A DNA stretch of 64,000 bases from an uncultured Oscillospiraceae bacterium (GCA_934512135.1 CAKSWT010000012.1:1-64000); one strand, 5' to 3'. Positions 8,332 to 18,048 are shown, counted from the stretch's first letter. Notes: generated from the sequence alone by a model not told the origin. Program-made: numbers and translations.

Positions 8332-10221
8332 TTATTCCGTGGGCTGAGGATCCGGCTCAGTGGTGGGCTGGGGATCCGGCGCCGTGGTGGGCTCCACAGT
8401 GGGCTCCGTGGAGGGCTCCGTGGAGGGCTCTGTGGAGGGACTGGCGGAAGGATCGGCAGAGGGACTGGTGGAGGGCTCCGGGTCGGTGGTGCCGCCGCCG
8501 TAGACCTTCTTGTCCCGCTTGTCATAGGTGCTGGTGCCAAGGCCGCTGCTGCCCAGCTTGTCCAGATCTTCGGTGGTGTCGGTGCGGATGAGGTTGTCGT
8601 CCTTGTCATAGACATACCGGGTGATCTTGTAGACATAGCCGGTGTAGCCGCTCTGGGCCTGGCTGGGATCATCCACGGTGATGACGTTAAAGGGAGTGGA
8701 GGAGACGCACTCGCTGTCGATCTCCACATACTGACCGGTGATGTTGGTGCCGATGAGCTCAATCCAGCATCTGCCGTTGGAGAGATAGGCGTTGACCTTC
8801 AGGGGATACTCCGTGGAGTTCCGGAACTGGAAGTCCAGGCTGCCGTAGTACACGGTGGCATCCAGGCCGCCGGGCACATAGTCCACGATAAACTGATGCT
8901 CGGTGCGCTCCACGATCTCCAGATCGGCGTACATGGCGCAGTAGTAAATGGTGGAGGCCACCTGGCACACGCCGCCGCCTACCTGGCTTTCGGAGTTGCC
9001 GGAGACGTAGACAATGGACTCCTGATAGCCCTTTTCCGCAGTACGCTCGCCGACCACCGCATTAAAGGAGAATACCTCTCCGGGGTTGACGACGGTGCCG
9101 TCAATGGCCTCGCAGGCCAGCTCCAGGTTCCGGGTACGGCCAGAGGTGCCGCCGTAGTAGGAGGAGCCGTATTCCGCCAGGGTGTCCCGGAAGAGCAGAT
9201 CGCTGAGCTGCTCGGCGGTGACCTCCGGCTGGACCGCATCAAAGGCGAAGGTGAGCACGTCCCCGGAGGCGGCGGTGGCCAGGGCCTCGTTGGCCTTGTC
9301 CAGGTCGGTGGCGGGGGTGTAGCCCACCACCTCGTCGGTGATGGATTCCGTCTTGGCGTCGTATTCGGCGTTCTTCGGCTCGGTGGTCATCTGGTCGTAG
9401 AGCTTGTCCAGCTGCACGGTGGCGGGATAGACCATGTCATAGTCGAAGTGAATGTCGCTGTAGTCGCTGTTGGCAAAGGCACTGGTGACCAGGCCCTTGA
9501 GCTTCTCCTGGTCGATGGACCGGCCGGGGGAGCCAATGGTGACGGTGATGGTATGGGCGGTCATGTCCGTCTGAACGTCGGACTCCACCAGAGCCTCCTC
9601 CACGTCTGCGGCGGTTTCACTGATGAGGTTGTCGATGTAGGTGTTGTCCAGCTGAATTGCCGAGGTAATGTCGATGTCGTTTCTGGTCCGCTGGGCCGCC
9701 TTGATGGCCCGGGCAATGGCAAAGGGGCTGGTGCTGGTGCGGCCGTAGGCATAGGCCTCGTCCACCGCCTGATCCACGTTAATCAGCACCGTGTCCTGCT
9801 GGGGGGCAAAGGTCACAGAGCGGTCCGGGAACACCACGTTGACGCTCTGCTGAGAGCTGTTGGCCAGGGCGGCGTTAATGGCCTTGGCGGCCTCCTCCTT
9901 GGTCATGCCGCCCACATCTACCCCTGCCACATAGACATTGGGCAGAATCTTGTCGTAGTTGCTGTAGCGCATCACATAGATGCCCACCCCGGCAAACACC
10001 GCAATGGCCAGCACCAGGGCCACAATCAGGGTGATCAGCACAGGGCTGAACCGGCGCTCCTTCTTCTTGGGGGCGGGACGGCGCTGTCCTGCGGGACGCT
10101 GGCCGGAGGGACGCTGTCCTGTGGGACGCTGCCCAGTGGGACGCTGGCCGGAGGGACGCTGCCCCGTGGGGCGCTGTCCGGCAGTATTCTTCTTCTTTTC
10201 GTTGTTATCCTGATTTATCAT
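8332..10221 (-). CDS. VanW-domain cell-wall protein with repeat-rich tails
   Basis: This 629-residue envelope protein has unusual ends. The cytoplasmic N-terminus has seven pentapeptide units of the type GQRPT/S/A, then a basic stretch and one membrane helix (about residues 57-82). Outside follow two peptidoglycan-binding (PG_binding_4-like) regions (about 95-330) and a VanW domain with PGEVFSFNAVVG and GGGVCQVASTIY (about 385-450). The last 60 residues are a Ser/Thr/Pro/Glu-rich tail. VanW proteins are linked to glycopeptide resistance, but their activity is unclear, and here a role in wall binding or L,D-crosslinking is inference. ATG 10221 is chosen over GTG 10230 because AGGTGG then has good spacing. 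Confidence 0.88.
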   Translation of the reverse strand: MINQDNNEKKKNTAGQRPTGQRPSGQRPTGQRPTGQRPSGQRPAGQRRPAPKKKERRFSPVLITLIVALVLAIAVFAGVGIYVMRYSNYDKILPNVYVAGVDVGGMTKEEAAKAINAALANSSQQSVNVVFPDRSVTFAPQQDTVLINVDQAVDEAYAYGRTSTSPFAIARAIKAAQRTRNDIDITSAIQLDNTYIDNLISETAADVEEALVESDVQTDMTAHTITVTIGSPGRSIDQEKLKGLVTSAFANSDYSDIHFDYDMVYPATVQLDKLYDQMTTEPKNAEYDAKTESITDEVVGYTPATDLDKANEALATAASGDVLTFAFDAVQPEVTAEQLSDLLFRDTLAEYGSSYYGGTSGRTRNLELACEAIDGTVVNPGEVFSFNAVVGERTAEKGYQESIVYVSGNSESQVGGGVCQVASTIYYCAMYADLEIVERTEHQFIVDYVPGGLDATVYYGSLDFQFRNSTEYPLKVNAYLSNGRCWIELIGTNITGQYVEIDSECVSSTPFNVITVDDPSQAQSGYTGYVYKITRYVYDKDDNLIRTDTTEDLDKLGSSGLGTSTYDKRDKKVYGGGTTDPEPSTSPSADPSASPSTEPSTEPSTEPTVEPTTAPDPQPTTEPDPQPTE

Positions 10222-10341
10222 AATCTCCACCTTGTCGAAGGCAGTGGGTTGCTGCCAGATTTGAACTCATTATAGCGTGAAACAAAGAGATTTGCAACCG
10301 GTTTGTTACATTTTCAGCGGGCAGAGCGCCGATTTCTCAGG

Positions 10342-13300
10342 CTATGCCGGATCGGGGGTGGTGAAGGCGGTGAATTTTTTTACAAATATTTCACAGGCCT
10401 TCAAGGGATTTTCATGATCTGCCAATTTCATGGTAATGCGAGGCGTCTCTCCTGCGGAGAACAGCACCCGCTTTTTCAGCTGGGGATCGGCGCAGATGCC
10501 GCTGACCCCCTGGAAGTCGATGCTTCGCAGGGTGAAGAACACGGTCTGCCCCCGCTGGGTGATCTCCTGAATGCCCACGGCGGCGGCGCGGGACCGAAGC
10601 AGGGCAATGGAGACCAGCGCCGTCACCGCCTTGGGGGGCTCGCCGTACCGGTCGATGATCTCGTCCAGCACGTCGTCGGCGTCGGTTTGGGAGCGGATGG
10701 CGGCAATGCGCCGGTAGAGCTCCATGCGGCCCTCCCCGGTGGATACAAAGGTCTCGGGGATGTTGGCGGAAACATTGAGGTCTGCGGTACAGGTCTTTTC
10801 CTCCGGCGGGGTCTCGCCCTTTTCCTCCAGCACCGCCTCCTCCAGGAGCTTGAGATACATGTCATAGCCCACGGAGACCATGTGGCCGGACTGCTCGGCC
10901 CCCAGCAGGTTGCCGGCGCCCCGAATCTCCAGGTCACGCATGGCGATTTTAAAGCCGGAGCCGAACTCCGCAAACTCCCGAATGGCCCCCATGCGCTTCT
11001 CCGCCACCTCCGAGAGGACCTTGCCCTGCCGGAAGGTCAGGTAGGCATAGGCGTGGCGGTTGCTGCGGCCCACCCGGCCACGAAGCTGATGGAGTTGGCT
11101 CAGGCCCAGCCGGTCGGCGTCCTCGATAATCAGGGTGTTGACGTTGGGAATGTCGATGCCCGTTTCGATGATGGTGGTACACACCAGCACCTGAATCTCG
11201 CCGTCGGCCATCTGCTGCATCACGTCGCTGAGAACGTCCTCGCTCATCTTTCCGTGGGCCACGCCGATGGACACCTCCGGGAGCCGCTGCTGGAGCCGGC
11301 CGGCGGTCTGCTGGATGGAGTCCACCCGGTTGTGAAGGTAGTACACCTGGCCGCCCCGGCCCACCTCCCGGCGGATGGCGTCCGCCAGGACGTCGTAGTT
11401 GTGCTCAATGACATAGGTCTGCACCGGGTAGCGGTCGCTGGGGGGCTCCTCAATGGTGGACATATCCCGCAGGCCGCTGAGGGCCATGTTCAGGGTCCGG
11501 GGGATGGGGGTGGCCGACAGGGTCAGCACGTCCACGCCCTGGGACAGCTCCTTGAGCCGCTCCTTGTGGCTGACGCCGAAGCGCTGCTCCTCATCCACAA
11601 TCAATAGGCCCAGATTTTTAAACTGAACGCTTTTCTGGAGCAGCTTGTGGGTGCCCACCACCAGATCCACCGTACCCTGGGACAGGGCGTGGAGGGTCTG
11701 CCGCTGCTGGGCGGCGGTGCGGAACCGGGAGAGCACGTCAATGTTCACCGGGAAGCCGGAAAACCGGCTCACGGCGGTGAGATAGTGCTGCTGGGCCAGC
11801 ACCGTGGTGGGCACCAGAATGGCGCACTGCTTCCCGTCGAGAATGCACTTCATGGCGGCCCGAAGGGCCACCTCGGTTTTTCCGAAGCCCACGTCGCCGC
11901 AGAGCAGCCGGTCCATGGGGGTGGGAGACTCCATATCCGCCTTGATCTCGTCGATGCACCGGAGCTGGTCGTCGGTTTCCGTGTAGGGGAAGCTGTCCTC
12001 AAACTCCTGCTGCCAGGGGGAATCCGGGGCGAAGGCATAGCCCGGCAGCCGCTTCCGCTGGGCATAGAGCTGAATCAGCCCCTGGGCCAGGTCCTTGGCG
12101 GCGGCCTTGGCCTTTTTCTTGGCCTTTTCCCAGGTGTCGCCCCCCAGACGGCTCAGCCGCACAGGGCTGTCCTCTCCGGCGCCGATGTATTTGGACACCA
12201 GATCCAGCTGGGTGGCGGGGACATAGAGCACGTCGGTGCCCTGATAGGCGATTTTGATATAGTCCTTTACCACGCCGTCCAGCTTCATCTGCTCCACCCC
12301 GCAGAAACGGCCGATGCCGTGGGACTCGTGGACCACCAGATCCCCCGGAGACAGGTCGGTAAAGGAGGAGAGCTTCTGCCGGTTGGTGACGGCTTTTTTT
12401 CGCTTCCGCCGGGGCTTTAAGGGCTGGGCGGAGATTTGCCCCTCGGTGAGAATGGCCAGACGGATGGAGGGATACTCCATACCGGAGGCCAGTGCCCCCT
12501 CTGCCAGAAAGATCTCTCCCGGGCCCGGCAGCCGCTCCAGGGGGAAGGCCAGGGTTCCGTGGACGCCCCGGGCCTCCATGGATTCCAGCAGCAGCTGGCC
12601 CCGGTGCCGGGAGCCGCAGAGCACCAGGGTGGCGAAGCCTGTGGAGGCATAGTGGTCCATGTCCCCAACTGCGGTGTCCAGTGAGCCTCCGTAGGAGGGC
12701 AGCTGCTTGACGGTGACGCTGAGGAGCTGCTGCGGGGGCAGGGCGGCAGGATAGGCCGCCGACAGGAAGTTGTCCATATATATGACGCTTTTTTCCGCCA
12801 GTTTGTTGCAGGTTTCCTCAAAATTATCGTAAAATTCACAGAGCTCTCCCGCCAGGGTGCCGTTTTCCAGGAACACGTCCAGGCTCTGGCCCAGTTCCTC
12901 CAGCTGCTGCTTTTGCTGGCGCTCCACGGCGATCCGGTCCGAAAAGAGGACCAGGGTCTCCGGAGAGAGGTAGTCTGTAAGGGATTCCATCTGGGGATAG
13001 ATCAGGGCGGCATAGCGGTCCGCCGCCGGGAAGGTTCCGCCTCCGGAGAGCAGCTCCATATCCTGAGCCAGCGTCTCCATCAGCGGCTGATTTTGGTGCT
13101 TCCGGCGCTTCTGCCGGGACAGCAGAGCCTGAAGGTCCTGGGTGAGGCCGGAGATGCCCCCGGAATGCAGCTGAGGCAGCACCTCCGCCGTGGGCAGCAG
13201 CAACACCTGGTCAACATTCTCCGTGCGCCGCTGGGAGGTGGGGTCAAAATACCCCATGGCGTCCACCTCGTCTCCGAAGAACTCCACCCGCACCGGATGC

Positions 13301-13860
13301 TCCGCCCCGGGGGAGTACACGTCCAGAATTCCCCCACGCAGGGCAAACTGGCCCACGCCCTCCACCAGGGTGCTGCGGCGATAGCCCAGAAGGGTCAGCC
13401 GGCGGAGCAGGTCCTCCATGTCATAGCTGCCGCCCACCGCCAAGGGCAGGGAGGCGGAGATCAGAACCCTTCGGGGCATGGTGTGCAGGCTCATGGCCTC
13501 CATGGAGGTGACCAGCACCGGGTACCCCTGGTGGAGCAGCCGGTGGAGCATGGACAGCCGCTGATGCTCCCAGCCCCGGGATACGGAGGCGGCCCCCAGC
13601 AGGGTCAGCTCCCGAGTGGGAAATACCGGGGGCTTTTCCCCCAAAAAGCCGGAGAGCTCCTGGGCCATTCGGGCGGCCCCCAGATCGTCCTGGCAGACAA
13701 CCAGCACCGGCCGGCCGGTGTCCTCTCCCAGGGCGGCGGCCATATGGGCCCGGTGAATGGAGGCCAGGCCGGTAATGGCGGAGGCGGCAGGCTGGCGGGT
13801 CCCCTGGAGCAGCGCCTGATATTCCGGCAGGGCCCGAAGGGCGGTATCAATGAGATGCAA
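10342..13860 (-). CDS. mfd: Transcription-repair coupling factor Mfd
   Basis: Mfd removes RNA polymerase stalled at DNA damage and recruits UvrA. The length of 1172 residues is normal. The order is UvrB-like N-terminal modules (about 1-340), the RNA polymerase-interacting CarD-like domain (about 485-560, SPGDLVVHESHGIGRFCG), the SF2 translocase with GDVGFGKTEVALRAA and DEEQRFGV, a helicase C domain with HGKMSE and QLRGRVGRS, and the TRCF domain at the end. The start is a TTG at 13860 with AAAGGAGG seven bases upstream. It is the last gene of the glmU-prs-pth-mfd group, an order shared with Bacillus. Confidence 0.97.
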   Translation of the reverse strand: MHLIDTALRALPEYQALLQGTRQPAASAITGLASIHRAHMAAALGEDTGRPVLVVCQDDLGAARMAQELSGFLGEKPPVFPTRELTLLGAASVSRGWEHQRLSMLHRLLHQGYPVLVTSMEAMSLHTMPRRVLISASLPLAVGGSYDMEDLLRRLTLLGYRRSTLVEGVGQFALRGGILDVYSPGAEHPVRVEFFGDEVDAMGYFDPTSQRRTENVDQVLLLPTAEVLPQLHSGGISGLTQDLQALLSRQKRRKHQNQPLMETLAQDMELLSGGGTFPAADRYAALIYPQMESLTDYLSPETLVLFSDRIAVERQQKQQLEELGQSLDVFLENGTLAGELCEFYDNFEETCNKLAEKSVIYMDNFLSAAYPAALPPQQLLSVTVKQLPSYGGSLDTAVGDMDHYASTGFATLVLCGSRHRGQLLLESMEARGVHGTLAFPLERLPGPGEIFLAEGALASGMEYPSIRLAILTEGQISAQPLKPRRKRKKAVTNRQKLSSFTDLSPGDLVVHESHGIGRFCGVEQMKLDGVVKDYIKIAYQGTDVLYVPATQLDLVSKYIGAGEDSPVRLSRLGGDTWEKAKKKAKAAAKDLAQGLIQLYAQRKRLPGYAFAPDSPWQQEFEDSFPYTETDDQLRCIDEIKADMESPTPMDRLLCGDVGFGKTEVALRAAMKCILDGKQCAILVPTTVLAQQHYLTAVSRFSGFPVNIDVLSRFRTAAQQRQTLHALSQGTVDLVVGTHKLLQKSVQFKNLGLLIVDEEQRFGVSHKERLKELSQGVDVLTLSATPIPRTLNMALSGLRDMSTIEEPPSDRYPVQTYVIEHNYDVLADAIRREVGRGGQVYYLHNRVDSIQQTAGRLQQRLPEVSIGVAHGKMSEDVLSDVMQQMADGEIQVLVCTTIIETGIDIPNVNTLIIEDADRLGLSQLHQLRGRVGRSNRHAYAYLTFRQGKVLSEVAEKRMGAIREFAEFGSGFKIAMRDLEIRGAGNLLGAEQSGHMVSVGYDMYLKLLEEAVLEEKGETPPEEKTCTADLNVSANIPETFVSTGEGRMELYRRIAAIRSQTDADDVLDEIIDRYGEPPKAVTALVSIALLRSRAAAVGIQEITQRGQTVFFTLRSIDFQGVSGICADPQLKKRVLFSAGETPRITMKLADHENPLKACEIFVKKFTAFTTPDPA

Positions 13861-13939
13861 GGGAGTTCCTCCTTTCGGGAGATGGTAGACAAAGCACGGA
13901 AGGGCTGCATCCGGTTGGATGCAGCCTTGAACTGTGGGA

Positions 13940-14533
13940 TTATTTGCCGTTAAAGAGATTGGCGGCGGCCTGGGGGCCCTGGTCGATGAGGGTCAGGGCG
14001 GCCTGGGCGGCCCGGGCGTAGGTCTGGGCCATCAGCTCCCGCTGATTGTAGGGGAACACCCCCAGAACCCAGTCGGCCAGGTCATAGTCCGGGTGGGGCT
14101 TGGCCCCCACGCCGATTTTCACCCGGGGAAACTCCTGGGAGCCCAGGGCGGCGATGATGCTTTTCAGGCCGTTGTGGCCTCCGGCGGAGCCGCTTTTCCG
14201 GACCCGGAGCCGGCCGGGCTCCAGGGAGATGTCGTCCACGAGGACTAAAACCCGCTCCGGAGGAATTTTATAAAACCGGGCGGCGGCGGCCACGGCCTGA
14301 CCGCTGAGATTCATGTAGGTGGTGGGCTTTAACAGAATCAGCTTCTGCCCCTTTCGGCGGACCTCCCCGGTGAGCCCCTGGAACTTGACCCGGTCCACCT
14401 TGGCGCCCAGGTCCTCCGCCAGGGCGTCCAGCGCCGCGAAGCCCACGTTGTGCCGGGTACCCCAGTACTTGCTGCCGGGATTGCCCAGGCCCACCACCAG
14501 AAATTCACTGCCTTCGGACTTGGAAAACAGCAT
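13940..14533 (-). CDS. pth: Peptidyl-tRNA hydrolase
   Basis: Pth frees tRNA from stalled peptidyl-tRNA. The 197-residue protein shows GLGNPGSKYWGTRHNVGF with the catalytic His, KPTTYMNLSG, and LVLVDDISLEPGRLRVRKSGSAGGHNG (split here by the active-site Asp). A short N-terminal extension of about ten residues precedes the usual start. Its ATG overlaps the stop codon of prs by one base (TAATG), so translation is coupled. The gene corresponds to spoVC of Bacillus by position. Confidence 0.96.
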   Translation of the reverse strand: MLFSKSEGSEFLVVGLGNPGSKYWGTRHNVGFAALDALAEDLGAKVDRVKFQGLTGEVRRKGQKLILLKPTTYMNLSGQAVAAAARFYKIPPERVLVLVDDISLEPGRLRVRKSGSAGGHNGLKSIIAALGSQEFPRVKIGVGAKPHPDYDLADWVLGVFPYNQRELMAQTYARAAQAALTLIDQGPQAAANLFNGK

Positions 14534-15492
14534 TAGAACAGAGAGGAGATGGAGACTTCCTCGTCGATGCGGGTGATGGCCTCGGCGAACATGTCAGCCA
14601 CGGTGAGCTGCTTGATCTTCTCGCCGGTGTAGCCCTTGGGCATGGGGATGGTGTCCAGAATCCGGACCTCCTCGAAGTAGCTGTTCTCGATGCGCTCCAG
14701 GGCGGGGCCGGAGAGCACGCCGTGGCTGGCGCAGCCGAAGAGCCGGTTGGCGCCGCCTACCTCCCGGAGGGCCGTACAGGCGTTGCAGAGGGAGCCGGCG
14801 GTGTCGATCATGTCGTCAAAGAGGATGCAGTCCTTGCCCTGGACGTCGCCGATGATGTTCATCACCTCGCAGGAGTTGGCCTTCTGACGGCGCTTGTCCA
14901 CAATGGCCAGGCTCATGCCTACCTTCTGGGCGAAGGTACGGGCCCGGGCCACGGAGCCCACGTCAGGGGAGACCACCACCATGTTCTCCCGCTGCTCCTC
15001 GGTGAACTTGTTGAGGTAGTACTTCACGAACACGGGGTTGCCCAGGAGGTTGTCCACGGGGATGTCGAAGAAGCCCTGAATCTGAGAGGCGTGGAGGTCC
15101 ATGGTGAGAACCCGGTCGGCGCCGGCGGTGGTGATGAGGTTGGCCACCAGCTTGGCGGAGATGGGATCGCGGGCCTTGGCCTTCCGATCCTGACGGGCAT
15201 AGCCAAAGTAAGGAATTACGGCGGTGATTCGAGCGGCGGAAGCCCGGCGCAGGGCGTCGATGAGAATCAGCAGCTCCATGAGACTGTCGTTGACGGGCTT
15301 GCAGGTGGACTGGATCACGAACACGTCGCAGCCACGGACGGTTTCATTGATGGACACGGATACTTCGCCGTCGGCAAAGGTCTTAACCTCGCTGTCGCCC
15401 ATGGGCATATCCAGCTTTTTGCAGATGGCCTCGGCCAGGGGACGGTTGGCATTTGCGGAGAAGATTTTGACTTCCTTACTGTGAGAATACAT
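14533..15492 (-). CDS. prs: Ribose-phosphate pyrophosphokinase (PRPP synthetase)
   Basis: Prs makes PRPP from ribose 5-phosphate and ATP for nucleotide, His, Trp and NAD synthesis. The 319-residue length is normal. Visible motifs are PYFGYARQDRKAKARDPISA (ATP region), the PRPP loop ILFDDMIDTAGSLCNA and the DLHASQIQGFFDIPVDNL segment. The ribose-phosphate loop reads DVGSVARARTFA, close to the common DxGGVxRAR. It lies between the GlmU-like gene (41 bases upstream) and pth. Confidence 0.96.
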   Translation of the reverse strand: MYSHSKEVKIFSANANRPLAEAICKKLDMPMGDSEVKTFADGEVSVSINETVRGCDVFVIQSTCKPVNDSLMELLILIDALRRASAARITAVIPYFGYARQDRKAKARDPISAKLVANLITTAGADRVLTMDLHASQIQGFFDIPVDNLLGNPVFVKYYLNKFTEEQRENMVVVSPDVGSVARARTFAQKVGMSLAIVDKRRQKANSCEVMNIIGDVQGKDCILFDDMIDTAGSLCNACTALREVGGANRLFGCASHGVLSGPALERIENSYFEEVRILDTIPMPKGYTGEKIKQLTVADMFAEAITRIDEEVSISSLF

Positions 15493-15533
15493 CTTTCTTT
15501 ACCTCTCTTTAAAAAATAGTGGGGGGTGAACGA

Positions 15534-16730
15534 TTACTTGAGTAAGCCTTTTTCCCGGCGGTCCGAGGCCCAGCCGGGCTTGTTGATCTGACGGGCCCGG
15601 GCAATGGCCAGGGCGTCCTCGGGAACGTCATGCGTGATGGTGGAGCCGGCGGCCACATAGCTGCCCTTTCCGATGGTCACCGGCGCGATCATATTGGTGT
15701 TACAGCCGATAAAGCTGTCGTCGCCTACAGTGCAGCGGTATTTCTGCTTGCCGTCATAGTTGACGGTGACGGTGCCGCAGCCCAGGTTGATTCGCTGGCC
15801 CAGGTCCGTGTCGCCGACATAGGTGAGGTGGGAGATCTTGGTGCCGTCGCCTACGGTGGAGTTTTTCAGCTCCACAAAATCCCCGACCTTGATGTCATCG
15901 CCTACGGTGCAGCCCGGGCGGATATAGGCGAAGGGACCTACGTTGGTGTGCCGGCCCACGGTGGAGTCGTAGACCTGGGAGGCGTTTACCGTGGAGCCCT
16001 GGCCCACTGCCGCGTTTTCCAGCAGGGAATTGGGGCCGATCACCGCCCCGGAGGCCACGGTGGTATGGCCCCTCAAGATGGTCCCGGGCATCAGTACCGC
16101 CCCGGGAGCCACCTCGGCAAAGGGGCCCACATAGCAGTTGTCAAAGTCCCAGATCTCCACCCCGTCGGCGTAGAGATAGTAGTTGCGGAGCTTTTTGAAG
16201 ATGGACTGGAAGTCCGCCAGGGTCCCCGGGTCGGAGATGGCCATGGCGCCGTCCTGCTCTCCCAGCTCCCGGCCCAGCACCGAGGAGAACCGAAGCAGGT
16301 CGAAGTTGGCGGCGTCTGCCACGGCGGCCAGGGATTCCCCGGAGACCAGATAGCTGCCGCAGCCCTCGGTGACCTCCTGAGGCTCTGCCGAGGCATCGGC
16401 GCCGCTTAGGGCCCGTCCGCCCAGCAGTGCCGGGGCGGTTACCACCAGAAGCTGGTCCTCTGCCTCCCGGAGAAACTCCTTCAGCACAGGGCCGGAGACC
16501 GTCTCCCCGGCGTAGACCACGGCGTCCTCCGGAAAACAGGCCAGGGCCGCCTCCCGGAACTCCTCCCCGCAGGAGAGCAGAAACCGCTGATAGCCGCTGT
16601 CCCGCATGAGCCGGACCATCCAGGCCAGCAGGGGACTGCCGGTAAGGGGCCGGAGCATCAGAGGAAGGTTCAGCCCGGTGGCGTCACGGTCATCGGGCAT
16701 GGAAATCATTACAGATTGCAAGTGTGTCAC
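15534..16730 (-). CDS. GlmU-like protein: intact acetyltransferase half, degenerate uridyltransferase half
   Basis: The C-terminal half (about residues 205-398) is the left-handed beta-helix acetyltransferase of GlmU, with hexapeptide repeats, GPFAYIRPG, KIGDFVELKN-like text, SHLTYVGD and NYDGKQKYRCTVGDDSFIGCNTN, which contains the acetyl-transfer residues. The N-terminal half is only about 200 residues instead of 225-230. It lacks the nucleotide-binding LAAGxGTRM motif, starting instead with VMISMPDDRDATGLNLP. It probably acetylates glucosamine-1-phosphate but cannot transfer UMP. The position before prs-pth-mfd matches glmU of Bacillus. The start is uncertain: GTG 16730 lies close to GGAG, and ATG 16709 is an alternative. 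Confidence 0.8.
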   Translation of the reverse strand: MTHLQSVMISMPDDRDATGLNLPLMLRPLTGSPLLAWMVRLMRDSGYQRFLLSCGEEFREAALACFPEDAVVYAGETVSGPVLKEFLREAEDQLLVVTAPALLGGRALSGADASAEPQEVTEGCGSYLVSGESLAAVADAANFDLLRFSSVLGRELGEQDGAMAISDPGTLADFQSIFKKLRNYYLYADGVEIWDFDNCYVGPFAEVAPGAVLMPGTILRGHTTVASGAVIGPNSLLENAAVGQGSTVNASQVYDSTVGRHTNVGPFAYIRPGCTVGDDIKVGDFVELKNSTVGDGTKISHLTYVGDTDLGQRINLGCGTVTVNYDGKQKYRCTVGDDSFIGCNTNMIAPVTIGKGSYVAAGSTITHDVPEDALAIARARQINKPGWASDRREKGLLK

Positions 16731-16762
16731 ACTCCAAACAGTATTTATACTCGTACGCAGAT

Positions 16763-16791
16763 ATTATAACAAGTTTCCGCGGCATTGTACA
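16763..16791 (-). promoter_or_regulatory. Promoter of the glmU-like/prs/pth/mfd group
   Basis: On the minus strand: -35 TGTACA, 17-base spacer, perfect -10 TATAAT, about 30 bases before the first codon. A second -10-like TATAAATAC lies nearer the gene. Confidence 0.6.
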
Positions 16792-16846
16792 GGGATGGGG
16801 CAAAAAATTTCCGAGAGATTTCCTGCGGAAAACTGTCAAATAGCCC

Positions 16847-16881
16847 AAAAACGGCGCACCGCCCAGAGGGCAGTACGCCGT
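16847..16881 (-). terminator. Terminator of the heat-shock operon
   Basis: ACGGCGTACTGCCC pairs with GGGCGGTGCGCCGT (14 bp with G-T wobbles, three-base loop), followed by a T-run on the minus strand. It lies just after the dnaJ stop codon. Confidence 0.85.
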
Positions 16882-16887
16882 ATGTGG

Positions 16888-18048
16888 TCAAATGTTTTTG
16901 AAATTGTCCTTTACCTTTTCGAAAAAGCTCTTTCTCTTGGGGTTGGACTCCTCTCCGGTGGACTCTCCGAACTTCTTCAGCAGCTCTTTTTGCTCCCGGG
17001 AGAGGTTTTTGGGGGTCTCCACCACCACGGTGACGTACTGGTCGCCCCGGCGGTTTTGGTAGCCCACCATGGGAATGCCCTTGTTCCGAAGCCGGAAGGT
17101 GGTGCCGGTTTGGGTGCCCTCGGGAATGCTGTACCGGACCTTGCCGTCCAGCGTGGGGACCTCCAGCTCGCCTCCCAGTGCCGCCTGGGTGAAGGTGATG
17201 GGCATTTCGCAGATCACGTCGCTGCCCTCCCGCTCAAAGAGGGGATGGCTCATCACGGAGATCTCCACCAGCAGGTCGCCCTTGGGACCGCCGCCGGTGC
17301 CCACGGAGCCCTCTCCCGCCACCCGGACCGCCTGGCCGCTGTCCACGCCGGCGGGGATTTTGACGGAGATCTTCTTGTTCTTCCGGACCTTTCCCTTGCC
17401 CCGGCAGGTGGGGCAGGGATTGCTTACGGTTTTGCCGGTGCCGCCGCACTTGGGGCAGGTGGTCTGCTGCTGCATGGCCCCAAAGGGGGTCTGCCGGACG
17501 GTGCGGGTATAGCCGGTGCCCTGGCAGGTGGAGCAGGTCACCGGTTCGCTGCCGTCGGCGGAGCCGGTGCCGCCGCACTTGGGGCAGTCCTCCACCCGGG
17601 TGGCGGTGACCTGCTTTTCGCAGCCGAAGGCCGCCTCCTCAAAGGTCAGGGTGACGCTGGCCCGGACGTTTTCTCCCTTTCTGGGGCCGCCTCTCCGACT
17701 GCCGCCGGTGGAGGCACCGCCGCCGAAGAAGTCGTTGAAAATACTGCCCAGGTCCACGTCAAAGCCGCCGCCGCCGAAGCCGCCAAAGCCGCCGCCGAAG
17801 CCGCCGGGGGAGAAGTTGGGGTCTACGCCGGCGAAGCCGTACTGGTCGTACCGGGCCCGCTTTTCCTTGTCGGAGAGGACCTCATAGGCCTCGCCGATCT
17901 CCTTAAACCGGGCCTCCGCCTCCTTGTCGCCGGGATGCAGGTCCGGGTGATTGGCCTTGGCGGCCTTACGGTATGCTTTTTTGATCTCGTCCTCAGAGGC
18001 GGATTTGTCCACGCCCAGGACCTCATAATAATCTCGTTTGTCAGCCAT
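16888..18048 (-). CDS. dnaJ: Chaperone DnaJ
   Basis: DnaJ delivers unfolded clients to DnaK and stimulates its ATPase. The protein has 386 residues: a J domain with the HPD triad (NHPDLHPGD, about residue 34), a Gly/Phe-rich region with an unusually Gly-rich run, four zinc repeats (CPKCGGTG, CSTCQGTG, CPKCGGTG, CPTCRGKG, about 150-215) and the C-terminal client-binding domain. It is last in hrcA-grpE-dnaK-dnaJ, 81 bases after dnaK. Confidence 0.97.
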   Translation of the reverse strand: MADKRDYYEVLGVDKSASEDEIKKAYRKAAKANHPDLHPGDKEAEARFKEIGEAYEVLSDKEKRARYDQYGFAGVDPNFSPGGFGGGFGGFGGGGFDVDLGSIFNDFFGGGASTGGSRRGGPRKGENVRASVTLTFEEAAFGCEKQVTATRVEDCPKCGGTGSADGSEPVTCSTCQGTGYTRTVRQTPFGAMQQQTTCPKCGGTGKTVSNPCPTCRGKGKVRKNKKISVKIPAGVDSGQAVRVAGEGSVGTGGGPKGDLLVEISVMSHPLFEREGSDVICEMPITFTQAALGGELEVPTLDGKVRYSIPEGTQTGTTFRLRNKGIPMVGYQNRRGDQYVTVVVETPKNLSREQKELLKKFGESTGEESNPKRKSFFEKVKDNFKNI

